Positions 1-6,681 of a stretch of DNA of 9,526 nucleotides are shown here, one piece after another. The position numbers were made by a program, and so were the translations under genes. The notes under the pieces were generated by a model that did not search any database, was not told where the DNA came from, and saw only the letters and a program-made list of their open reading frames with translations. Source of the stretch: Eggerthellaceae bacterium UBA5808 (lineage in GTDB: Bacteria; Actinomycetota; Coriobacteriia; Coriobacteriales; Eggerthellaceae); assembly GCA_002417975.1 (NCBI GenBank), contig DIDE01000082.1, positions 5,016 through 14,541 of the forward strand. The letters run 5' to 3'. The first letter of the stretch is position 1; each line of letters opens with the position of its first letter.

Positions 1-267
1 CAACGTTGCAATGGATTCAAGGCCTTGAGCCATCGATTCAATGCGCTCATCCGTAAGCCGCAAACGATCAAGATATGCATCCGTTCGACATTCGGTCTGA
101 GCGGTCGCCATATCTCGTTCATTCTGAGCAAGAATCTCTGGCGAGAATGCACGCAGAGCTTGCGCCATACAATGTAGTGCCGCATCGCGTGTCGTCGCAT
201 CTATCTCGGCACAATGGCGTGCAGCTAAACAAGCATCGGTAGCCATGGTATGCAACGTATCAGACAT
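1..267 (-). CDS. proA: Gamma-glutamyl phosphate reductase (glutamate-5-semialdehyde dehydrogenase), N-terminal fragment
   Basis: ProA is the cytoplasmic NADPH-dependent enzyme that reduces gamma-glutamyl phosphate to glutamate-5-semialdehyde, the second step of proline synthesis. Only the first 89 codons are present and the frame is open to the left edge. My translation begins MSDTLHTMATDACLAA and contains ILAQNERDMATAQ followed by AYLDRLRLTDERIESMAQGL, which match the conserved N-terminal part of the ProA cofactor-binding domain (family pattern: I..AN..D...A, then LDRL.LT..RI..MA.GL). The catalytic cysteine and the rest of a roughly 415-residue protein lie outside the window. The ATG is preceded by GGAGGGA at 273-279 with 5 nt spacing. 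It starts 14 bp after the proB stop, so the two consecutive proline enzymes are co-transcribed. The N-terminal blocks plus the proB context make this call secure. Confidence 0.93.
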   Translation of the reverse strand, partial: MSDTLHTMATDACLAARHCAEIDATTRDAALHCMAQALRAFSPEILAQNERDMATAQTECRTDAYLDRLRLTDERIESMAQGLESIATL

Positions 268-281
268 TTGAATCCCTCCGC

Positions 282-1427
282 TTATTCAAATACAACCAAT
301 TCATCTCGATGGATCAAAGGATGCCGAGCCATAGGTGCCAATAGATGGTTACCGGCAAGTTGATCCTGGGAACAACCGAGAGCAAGGCGCACTCCATCAC
401 TTGATGCATTGACCTTACCGCGCGCAAACAGATGCCCGTGTCGATCCTTAACATCAATGATATCCCCCGCAGCAAATTCACCACGAGAAGCTATAGCTCC
501 AACACAGAGCAGCGAAGAACCACGCTCTATAAGCGCTTGTTTAGCTCCATCATCAACAGACACCGAGCCTTTAGGCGAATCGCCCAGTGCAATCCATAGC
601 TTATACGGAGTAATCTCGTGATGATGGCTTTTTGCACAGAAGCGTGTGCCAACGGATTCGCCATCAATAATACGTTCAATGACATGTGACTCATGACCGT
701 CACATACGACAAGAGGAATCCCAGCCGTCATTAAAACTCGAGCGGCTCTAATCTTGGTAATCATACCGCCACTGCCAACAGACGATCCAACTCCACCAGC
801 AGAAGCCATGATTTGCTCGGTAATAGCATCTACGCGTTGAAGAAGATGTGCATCCGCATGATCATGAGGATCCGCGTCATAGAGACCAGCAATATCACTC
901 AAAATGATATCAAGATCAGCTTTAACCAAACAGGCAACAAGCGCAGAAAGCGTATCATTGTCACCGAAACGAATTTCATCAACCGACGTTGTATCGTTTT
1001 CATTCACGATGGGAACAACATCTAAATCGATCAAGCGACATAATGTATCACGCGCATGCAAATACGCATGACGACTCGCGGTATCCCTTCGTGTAAGAAG
1101 AACGAGCGAAGTAACGATATGGTGTGCGGCGAATACTTCCGCATACGTCATCGCAAGCATATTCTGCCCAACCGAGGCAGCTGCTTGAAGACTTGGCATG
1201 TCACTTGGACGTGTCTTGATATGCAAGGCATCAAGGCCACAGGCAATCGCTGCAGACGTAACTATAATCGGGCTCCAACCTGCTGCGCGCACTGCCGCAA
1301 TTTGATCCGCAACTAATTGCAGATATTTACGGTCAAGATGATGGGACGGTCCGACAAGAGACGAGGAACCGATTTTAACAACAACAATCTTTCGTTCGTG
1401 ATCATCCATGCGCAGCCGATCAGACAT
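282..1427 (-). CDS. proB: Glutamate 5-kinase with C-terminal PUA domain
   Basis: ProB phosphorylates L-glutamate at the gamma-carboxyl using ATP, the committed and usually proline-inhibited step of proline synthesis. The 381-residue product has the long bacterial form: an amino-acid-kinase domain (about 12-260) followed by a PUA domain (about 276-376). Visible motifs are KIGSSS (18-23), QAAASVGQ (81-88), the glutamate-binding VNENDT (141-146), FGDNDTLSALVA (154-165), LSDIAGLYDADP (176-187) and the nucleotide-site GSGGMITK (218-225). The usual SGA of the N-terminal phosphate-binding loop reads SAA here (VTSAAIACG, 56-64). The start codon overlaps the last base of the obgE stop codon (TGATG), which suggests translational coupling; a GGAG lies about 11 nt upstream. 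An internal ATG at 1409 has no visible ribosome binding site and was not chosen. proA follows 14 bp downstream. Confidence 0.96.
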   Translation of the reverse strand: MSDRLRMDDHERKIVVVKIGSSSLVGPSHHLDRKYLQLVADQIAAVRAAGWSPIIVTSAAIACGLDALHIKTRPSDMPSLQAAASVGQNMLAMTYAEVFAAHHIVTSLVLLTRRDTASRHAYLHARDTLCRLIDLDVVPIVNENDTTSVDEIRFGDNDTLSALVACLVKADLDIILSDIAGLYDADPHDHADAHLLQRVDAITEQIMASAGGVGSSVGSGGMITKIRAARVLMTAGIPLVVCDGHESHVIERIIDGESVGTRFCAKSHHHEITPYKLWIALGDSPKGSVSVDDGAKQALIERGSSLLCVGAIASRGEFAAGDIIDVKDRHGHLFARGKVNASSDGVRLALGCSQDQLAGNHLLAPMARHPLIHRDELVVFE

Positions 1428-2821
1428 CAGTCATCCAACTCCCGATATATATCTTCTTCGACATTAGCCGATTCGAATTCAAATGCACAACCAAGAATTC
1501 TAATCTCATCGCCATCATGCGCTCCAGCTTCTTCAAGAGCACGTTCTACACCCATGCGCTTTAAACGATGCTGTAGATATGCGATAGCTTCGTCATTATT
1601 CCATTCCGTCTGAATGACCATACGCTCGACAAGGACGCCTGATACACGGAAGATACCATCAGAGAGTTTATCAACGGTAAAGCGACGCTCACGCGCTTGG
1701 CGCTTATGTTCCCAGACGTGATCATAATGCGGAACTGCGGCTTGCTTAGCACGTGCTGCTTCACGAAGTAAATGTACTTTTGTACCTGTTGCAGCCTTCA
1801 GCGTATCAATACCTTCACCTGTAATAGCACTCGTCAGATAGAGATGCGGATCAATTGGGCTATCGGCATATTCATTGCCACCTGCTGCAGCAATAGAATC
1901 CGCACGTACCGCTTCGGCAAGACGTTTGATGTTTTCTTTTGTATCAGCAACATCAACCTTATTTGCAACAACGATACGCGGACGATCAGCAAGTTCATGT
2001 GCATACAACGCAAGTTCCTTATTAATGATGCGGTAGTCTTCGACAGGATCGCGTCCTTCGTATCCGCCGCTTACATCAACAACATGGACAATTAGCGCCG
2101 TTCGTTCAATATGGCGTAAAAACTCATGGCCTAATCCTTTACCCTCATGAGCGCCTTCGATAAGACCAGGGATATCTGCAATAACAAAATCATATTCATC
2201 GCTACGTACAACGCCAAGATTAGGAACAAGTGTCGTAAAGGGATAATCAGCAATCTTTGGTTTAGCCGCACTCATTCGAGCAATAAGTGAGCTTTTTCCT
2301 GCACTTGGAACGCCAACAAGTGCCGCATCTGCCATGAGCTTCATTTCAAGTTCGATCCAGCATTCACCTGCAGGTTCACCAAGTTCAGCAAAAGCAGGAG
2401 CGCGACGCGTCGACGTTACAAAATGGATATTTCCACGACCGCCAACACCACCCTGAGCAACAATCACAGCGTCGCCATCATGCGTAAGATCAGCAATCAC
2501 TTCACCAGTCTCACGAGTCTCTTCTGAATATTCCTTAACAACAGTTCCAACAGGAACCTTAAGAATCGTATCTTTACCACTCGCACCATGGAGCTTTTCG
2601 CCCTGCCCATGAGTACCGCGTTCAGCTTTAAAATGATGTTTAAACCGATAATCTATCAACGAAGATACCGAGGCGTCGGCCGTTATTACAACATTACCGC
2701 CGTTACCGCCATCGCCGCCATCAGGTCCTCCCTTGGGCACATGAGCTTCACGACGAAAGCTCATGCATCCTGCACCGCCGTCGCCGCCTTTGACATGTAT
2801 ATGCACTTTATCGATGAACAT
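1427..2821 (-). CDS. obgE: Obg-family GTPase (ObgE/CgtA) with OCT domain
   Basis: Obg is an essential GTPase that binds the 50S subunit at a late assembly stage and links ribosome maturation to guanine nucleotide levels. Residue numbers count from a GTG at 2824. The glycine-rich Obg fold occupies about 1-162 (for example FRREAHVPKGGPDGGDGG, 23-40). The G domain follows: P-loop GVPSAGKSS (171-179), switch-I TT (197-198), DIPG (217-220) with LIEGAHEGKGLGHEFLRHIE, NKVD (288-291) and the G5-like TSAITGEG (331-338). A C-terminal OCT domain spans about 378-450. The total of about 464 residues is longer than the E. coli protein (about 390, without OCT) and fits Gram-positive and actinobacterial forms. 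I prefer the ATG at 2821 over the GTG at 2824 because AGGTG at 2826-2830 has a workable 4-nt spacing only to the ATG. The gene sits after a terminator-like hairpin, and its stop overlaps proB by one base. Confidence 0.97.
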   Translation of the reverse strand: MFIDKVHIHVKGGDGGAGCMSFRREAHVPKGGPDGGDGGNGGNVVITADASVSSLIDYRFKHHFKAERGTHGQGEKLHGASGKDTILKVPVGTVVKEYSEETRETGEVIADLTHDGDAVIVAQGGVGGRGNIHFVTSTRRAPAFAELGEPAGECWIELEMKLMADAALVGVPSAGKSSLIARMSAAKPKIADYPFTTLVPNLGVVRSDEYDFVIADIPGLIEGAHEGKGLGHEFLRHIERTALIVHVVDVSGGYEGRDPVEDYRIINKELALYAHELADRPRIVVANKVDVADTKENIKRLAEAVRADSIAAAGGNEYADSPIDPHLYLTSAITGEGIDTLKAATGTKVHLLREAARAKQAAVPHYDHVWEHKRQARERRFTVDKLSDGIFRVSGVLVERMVIQTEWNNDEAIAYLQHRLKRMGVERALEEAGAHDGDEIRILGCAFEFESANVEEDIYRELDD

Positions 2822-2826
2822 CACGC

Positions 2827-2840
2827 ACCTGCTCTCAGGT
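2827..2840 (-). promoter_or_regulatory. Small hairpin over the obgE ribosome binding site
   Basis: A perfect inverted repeat, ACCTG-AGAG-CAGGT in the transcript sense, ends at the base next to the obgE translation start region and includes most of the AGGTG that would pair with 16S rRNA. The five-base-pair stem with a tetraloop could modestly reduce obgE initiation. It could equally be chance. The repeat is seen directly; any regulatory role is inference. Confidence 0.3.
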
Positions 2841-2854
2841 TTAAAATTCTACGC

Positions 2855-2884
2855 AAAAGCCCTCTGACGTAGCAGAGGGCTTTT
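2855..2884 (-). terminator. Intrinsic terminator/attenuator between rpmA and obgE
   Basis: A perfect 12-bp inverted repeat (AAAAGCCCTCTG at 2855-2866, CAGAGGGCTTTT at 2873-2884) with a 6-base loop forms a GC-centred hairpin flanked by A and T runs. It can therefore work in either direction. On the minus strand it lies 32 bp after the rpmA stop and about 33 bp before the obgE start. It would cut most rplU-rpmA transcripts and let a fraction read into obgE-proB-proA. The T run after the stem is short (TTTTGCG), so leakiness is plausible. Confidence 0.8.
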
Positions 2885-2887
2885 AGT

Positions 2888-2896
2888 GGTATACCA
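2888..2896 (-). promoter_or_regulatory. Possible extended -10 promoter for obgE-proBA
   Basis: TGG-TATACC on the minus strand resembles an extended -10 element, and the polA promoter has the very similar TGG-TATACT. No recognisable -35 lies upstream. A start about 7 nt downstream would fall at the edge of the terminator stem, so a transcript from here would begin with the hairpin and probably not terminate at it. The core GGTATACC is palindromic and reads the same on the other strand. This is a weak prediction. Confidence 0.25.
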
Positions 2897-2916
2897 ACTC
2901 ATATGCAAATTATCGT

Positions 2917-3168
2917 CTAGGAGAGAGGACGAACATGCACCTTACGTCGATTACCCTGCGTGTACTCGACGACGCCATCGCATTTAGCAAACAGCGTATC
3001 ATCCTTGCCACGACCTACGTTCTCTCCTGGATGGAAGTGTGTTCCACGTTGACGGACGAGAATGTTACCGGCTCCTACCGTCTCGCCAGCAAAGCGCTTG
3101 CATCCTAGACGTTGAGCATTCGAATCGCGGCCATTACGGGTTGATCCGAGTCCTTTCTTGTGTGCCAT
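2917..3168 (-). CDS. rpmA: 50S ribosomal protein L27 (bL27)
   Basis: L27 is a small basic protein of the large subunit whose flexible N-terminus reaches towards the peptidyl transferase centre. The 83-residue product opens directly with AHKKGLGSTRNGRDSN after Met and continues with LGCKRFAGE, GNILVRQRGTHFHPG and VGRGKDDTLFA, the signature blocks of the family; the length is normal. It lacks the short N-terminal prepeptide that Firmicutes and some relatives remove by Prp protease, and no ysxB/prp gene separates it from rplU. AGGGAGTG precedes the ATG at a suitable distance. It follows rplU by 20 bp, the usual L21-L27 pairing, and a hairpin terminator lies just downstream. Confidence 0.98.
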   Translation of the reverse strand: MAHKKGLGSTRNGRDSNAQRLGCKRFAGETVGAGNILVRQRGTHFHPGENVGRGKDDTLFAKCDGVVEYTQGNRRKVHVRPLS

Positions 3169-3188
3169 AAAGCTTCACTCCCTGCTAT

Positions 3189-3701
3189 CTATTTCTCAGC
3201 TGCTGCGGACTTCTTAGCAGCAGGCTTCTTGGCGGCAGGCTTTTTAGCAGCCGTCTTTGCGGTGGTTTTCTTAGCGGCAGGCTTTTTAGCAGCTGATTTT
3301 GCTGGAGCCTTAGTCGCGGTTTTCTTGGCAGCGGGCTTTGCCGCGGTCTTTTTTGCAGCAGGCTTTTTAGCAGCTGATTTTGCTGGAGCCTTCTCCGTAC
3401 CGACAGATTCGATACGAATGCTCGTCAGATTCTGACGATGTCCACGCAATTTCTTGTAGCTCTTGCGCTTCTTGAATTTAAAGACCAATTGCTTGTCGCC
3501 CTTGATCTGATCAACAACGACGGCTTCGACCTTCGTCTTGCCAGCCTTTGCAGCATCAGCCTCGAGCTTTTTGCCATCAACCGTGCAGATGGCATCAAAT
3601 GTCACCTTTTTGCCCGGCTCAACATCGAGCTTCTCGATCTCCAGAGTGTCTCCAGGGGCAACCTTGTACTGCTTGCCGCCAGTCTTGATGATTGCGTACA
3701 T
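3189..3701 (-). CDS. rplU: 50S ribosomal protein L21 (bL21) with a long Lys/Ala/Pro-rich C-terminal tail
   Basis: L21 is a 23S rRNA-binding protein of the large subunit. Residues 1-102 form a complete ordinary L21: MYAIIKTGGKQYKV at the N-terminus and the family signature KKRKSYKKLRGHRQ (77-90) followed by NLTSIRIESV. A standard L21 stops near here at about 100-105 residues. This protein continues to 170 with about 68 residues made almost only of Lys, Ala, Pro, Thr and Ser in a PAAKK-type pattern like histone H1 tails. APAKSAAKKPAAKKT occurs twice, at 105-119 and 132-146. The tail should be disordered and very basic. AAGGAG at 3710-3715 gives a strong ribosome binding site with 8 nt spacing, and a good promoter lies just upstream. 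This is the first gene of the rplU-rpmA(-obgE-proB-proA) transcript. The L21 call is secure; the tail's role (RNA or nucleoid binding) is unknown. Confidence 0.97.
   Translation of the reverse strand: MYAIIKTGGKQYKVAPGDTLEIEKLDVEPGKKVTFDAICTVDGKKLEADAAKAGKTKVEAVVVDQIKGDKQLVFKFKKRKSYKKLRGHRQNLTSIRIESVGTEKAPAKSAAKKPAAKKTAAKPAAKKTATKAPAKSAAKKPAAKKTTAKTAAKKPAAKKPAAKKSAAAEK
3277..3392 (-). repeat. 35-bp direct repeat (81-bp period) inside the rplU tail
   Basis: An identical 35-bp stretch occurs at 3277-3311 and 3358-3392. The starts are 81 bp apart, which equals 27 codons, so the repeat stays in frame and encodes the duplicated block at residues 105 and 132 of L21. Shorter PAAKK-type repeats fill the remainder of the tail. 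The near-exact nucleotide identity points to recent duplication or slippage rather than amino-acid selection alone. Confidence 0.85.
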
Positions 3702-3739
3702 GTATATTTCTCCTTGAACGTGTTAAAACGCAAGGCGTT

Positions 3740-3768
3740 ATTTTACGAGGATTTTCCCCGTCCGTCAA
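3740..3768 (-). promoter_or_regulatory. Sigma-70-type promoter of the rplU operon
   Basis: On the minus strand TTGACG (3763-3768) and TAAAAT (3740-3745) are separated by exactly 17 bp, close to the housekeeping consensus. Transcription would start near 3733 and give a leader of about 30 nt, too short for a structured L21-type autoregulatory leader. A small inverted repeat, AACGC-CTT-GCGTT (3727-3739), lies at the predicted start point; its meaning is unclear. Confidence 0.75.
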
Positions 3769-3894
3769 CGTCTGTGCACCGTTTCTTCGCGATGAGTACA
3801 TATTAGCGCATAAATTCGCCTGATGGGTAGAGCAACATGCATTCTGCAATAAGTTTGCATATGTTCCCCCACTTCATCTTTGATTCATGACATC
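3769..3894. other. Intergenic spacer polA-rplU
   Basis: This is the remainder of the spacer between the polA stop and the rplU promoter. I see no convincing terminator hairpin with a T run for polA, no small gene with a ribosome binding site and no RNA gene. Read-through from polA into rplU therefore cannot be excluded. Confidence 0.5.
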
Positions 3895-6561
3895 TTAATG
3901 AGCTAATGCCCAATTTTCAGCTTGTGATACCTCAACTTCAAGTGGAACACGAAGTTCTACAACGTGCTCCATTACGTCTTTAATCATCGCTCCAACCTTT
4001 GCCGCATCGGCTTTTGGAACCGAGACATCAAGTTCGTCGTGAACTTGAAGCATCAGTTGAGCGGTTGGATAATCCTCAAGCAATGTATGCTCGACGCTTA
4101 CCATCGCCTTTTTGATGATATCCGCAGCGCTTCCCTGCATTGGATGATTCATTGCGGTACGCTCGCCAAAGCCACGCTGCATTGCCTTTTTCGCATGAAG
4201 CTCGGGGATATGCCGTTTTCGACCAAACATCGTTACAGCATAACCCTGTTCAGTTGCTTGTTTGACAAGCGAATCAAGATACAAACGAACTCCCGGATAT
4301 GCTTCAAAATAACGGTCAATCATCTCCTGTGCCTCATCGAATCCAATATGCAAACTTTGTGCAAGACCATACGATTGTTGACCGTAAACAATGCCAAAAT
4401 TAACCGCTTTTGCACGGCTGCGTAATTCAGGCGTGACCTCCTCAATTGGCACATTGAATACGCGAGCCGCAGTCGCCGCATGAAAATCAGCGCCACTCTT
4501 AAATGCGTCAATCAAATGCTCATCCTGTGAAAGGTGGGCAAGCAAACGCAACTCGATTTGTGAATAGTCAGCAGAAAGAAATACTTCGCCAGGAGCAAGC
4601 GGGATAAAGCACGTCCGAATATGCCGACCAAAATCCGTACGTACAGGAATATTTTGCAAATTCGGATCGCTCGAAGATAAGCGTCCCGTAGTCGTAACCA
4701 TTTCATTAAACGACGTATGAAGACGCCCATCTATTCCACGCATTTGAGGAAGTGCATCAATGTATGTCGATTCGATTTTTGCAAATTCCCGATATTTAAG
4801 AATAAGTGCCGAAAGCTCGTGGTGCGCACTTAATTTAGTCAGCACCTTTGCATCCGTTGAATAGCCACGCGCTGTTTTTTTACCTGGTGTAAGGCCCACA
4901 ACATCAAAGAGTATATGAGCGACCTGCTTAGGCGAATCTATATTGAACGTTTCTCCAGCCAACGCATAAATACGCTTTGCTAGATCGTCAATCTTATGCT
5001 TAGTATCCTCACCAATCGTATGCAGGTGGTCGACGTCAATTGCAGCGCCAACCCGCTCCATAACAGCAAGTACGGGAATAAGCGGCGTATCAATTTCGTC
5101 AAAAACCACAGCAGTCTCATCGTTGCTAAGTTCTTTACGTAACGGATCTATTAACGCATAAGCACAGCATGCCTCAATGCTCAGCGTATCCTGATCGCTT
5201 GCCCCTTCTGGTACCAATCCGCCCAAATAGCGCGTAGATACAGAATCTACCGTATAGCTATTAGACGAGGAGTTAAGCACATATGCAGCCAAAGCATCAT
5301 CGAAGCAATCGATGCTATAGAGCGTCTTCTCGTCGATGTAGGCGCGCTTTCCCGTATCAGGTGGATATATGTACTGCAGAACCCGTTTAGCATCAAATGC
5401 AGCCCATAATCCTGAGGTAACGAGATGAACTAAATTATCATATGCAGCATCTCCATCAAAATAGAGGGACTGATTCTTAGTTGCAACCGATAGACAGAGT
5501 TCAGGACGTTCATCGAACTCAAAAAAGCTTGCCTGCTCGGGCACAGAAGGCGCACCTCCCGTGCGTGCGTCAGATGCAACGCATGCGGCAACACCAACAC
5601 GCTGGTGTTCGGCGATCGCTGCGTTTAACACTGCCTGTGCTTTATCCCCCACCAGCGGCTGCTTCCACGGCAGCTCAATTTCGCTTTGAGCTCCTCCTAA
5701 TGAAAGAATTGAAGCAAGCTTCGACTGGAAATTGAGTGCATTAAAAGCATCGGTCACCTTGTGCACATCAAAATTCGGAAAGGAAATTCCCTCAAGATCA
5801 AGAGGGAAATCAAGATCCCTGATAATTGTTGCCACAATACGGCTATGATACGCAGCCTCTTTGTTATCTCGTACATGCTCAAGTTGTTTACCCTTGAGCT
5901 TATCAAGATTTTCGTAGAGGCCATCAAGACCTCCAAAACGCTGAATGAGCTTTGCAGCAGTTTTAGGTCCAACGCCTGGTACGCCTGGGATATTGTCAGA
6001 TGGATCACCTTTAAGACCAAGGAAATCCGGAACTTGATCGGGTCGGACACCATAGCGTTCAACAACCTGATCAGGACCGTAAATCGCAACTTCAGTAATA
6101 CCCTTTTTTGTCGTTACAATACGCGTATGGTCACTTGCAAGTTGATAGGCATCCTTATCGCCCGTAACAACCAACGTTTCATAGCCAAGTTTATCGTCGC
6201 GTGCAGCAACCGTTCCAAGAATGTCATCGCCTTCCCATCCTTTAATCTTAACGATGGGAACATTCATTGCCTCAAGCAAATGTTCCACAAGAGGAAATTG
6301 CACCTTGAGCTCTTCATCCATCGGCGGACGCTGTGCCTTGTACTGCTTAAGTGCTTCCATACGATGTTTAGGACGCCCCGCATCAAAGGCACAGACAACT
6401 GCATCTGGATGCGCTTTATTGATTAAACCCACAAACATCGAGATAAAACCGAATACAGCGTTAGTCGGTGTACCATCAGGCGCATTCATTGTCGGAGGAA
6501 CGGCATGGTAGGCACGATGCATCAACGAATTGCTATCTATCACAGCGATAGTTTTTGGCAT
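3895..6561 (-). CDS. polA: DNA polymerase I
   Basis: Pol I fills gaps and removes RNA primers during lagging-strand maturation and repair. The 888-residue product has three regions. Residues 1 to about 285 form the 5' nuclease, with the metal-binding acidic residues visible: D9 (AVIDSNS), D60 (CAFD), E110/D112/D113 (WEGDD), D135/D137 (TGDKD) and D186/D189 (KGDPSDN). Residues about 315-485 correspond to the 3'-5' exonuclease fold, but the D-x-E of motif Exo I is not apparent (VASDAR, 328-333) and the Exo II aspartate also seems lost (AAFDAKRVLQ). Residues about 490-888 form the family A polymerase: TTTGRLSSSDPNLQNIP (623-639), motif A with D665 (SADYSQIELR), motif B R714-K718-F722-Y726, and motif C HDE (841-843). 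It is thus probably a nonproofreading Pol I, as is usual in actinobacteria, Bacillus and Thermus. The ATG at 6561 has only a weak ribosome binding site but begins exactly at the conserved N-terminus. Confidence 0.98.
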   Translation of the reverse strand: MPKTIAVIDSNSLMHRAYHAVPPTMNAPDGTPTNAVFGFISMFVGLINKAHPDAVVCAFDAGRPKHRMEALKQYKAQRPPMDEELKVQFPLVEHLLEAMNVPIVKIKGWEGDDILGTVAARDDKLGYETLVVTGDKDAYQLASDHTRIVTTKKGITEVAIYGPDQVVERYGVRPDQVPDFLGLKGDPSDNIPGVPGVGPKTAAKLIQRFGGLDGLYENLDKLKGKQLEHVRDNKEAAYHSRIVATIIRDLDFPLDLEGISFPNFDVHKVTDAFNALNFQSKLASILSLGGAQSEIELPWKQPLVGDKAQAVLNAAIAEHQRVGVAACVASDARTGGAPSVPEQASFFEFDERPELCLSVATKNQSLYFDGDAAYDNLVHLVTSGLWAAFDAKRVLQYIYPPDTGKRAYIDEKTLYSIDCFDDALAAYVLNSSSNSYTVDSVSTRYLGGLVPEGASDQDTLSIEACCAYALIDPLRKELSNDETAVVFDEIDTPLIPVLAVMERVGAAIDVDHLHTIGEDTKHKIDDLAKRIYALAGETFNIDSPKQVAHILFDVVGLTPGKKTARGYSTDAKVLTKLSAHHELSALILKYREFAKIESTYIDALPQMRGIDGRLHTSFNEMVTTTGRLSSSDPNLQNIPVRTDFGRHIRTCFIPLAPGEVFLSADYSQIELRLLAHLSQDEHLIDAFKSGADFHAATAARVFNVPIEEVTPELRSRAKAVNFGIVYGQQSYGLAQSLHIGFDEAQEMIDRYFEAYPGVRLYLDSLVKQATEQGYAVTMFGRKRHIPELHAKKAMQRGFGERTAMNHPMQGSAADIIKKAMVSVEHTLLEDYPTAQLMLQVHDELDVSVPKADAAKVGAMIKDVMEHVVELRVPLEVEVSQAENWALAH

Positions 6562-6598
6562 GAATCACACGCTTTCTCATCAAATTTATGCGAGTTTA

Positions 6599-6626
6599 AG
6601 TATACCAGGATGCCTACTATCGATAA
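6599..6626 (-). promoter_or_regulatory. Extended -10 promoter of polA
   Basis: On the minus strand TATACT (6599-6604) is directly preceded by TGG, giving a TGN extended -10. A partial -35, TTATCG (6621-6626), sits 16 bp upstream. Transcription would start near 6592, about 30 nt before the polA ATG. This suggests polA is expressed separately from pdxST, although no terminator is evident after pdxT. Confidence 0.6.
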
Positions 6627-6681
6627 GCTAAGGGGTGTGAGTATGATGATCGGTCGTCGAATTTCCATACGGCAACCTATC

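Noticed and set aside
3160..3435. Plus-strand frame encoding a hydrophobic LAAGF-repeat peptide that looks like a membrane protein
   Set aside because: It is the reverse complement of the PAAKK-coding tail of rplU; the repeats are explained by the L21 tail.
3702..3894. Possible structured L21 autoregulatory leader upstream of rplU
   Set aside because: The strong promoter at 3740-3768 leaves only about 30 nt of leader, and no large conserved stem is visible.
5761..6426. 221-codon open frame on the plus strand inside polA
   Set aside because: It is fully antisense to the conserved 5' nuclease part of polA, has Cys/Asn/Ile-rich composition unlike a real protein, and shows no ribosome binding site or recognisable motif.
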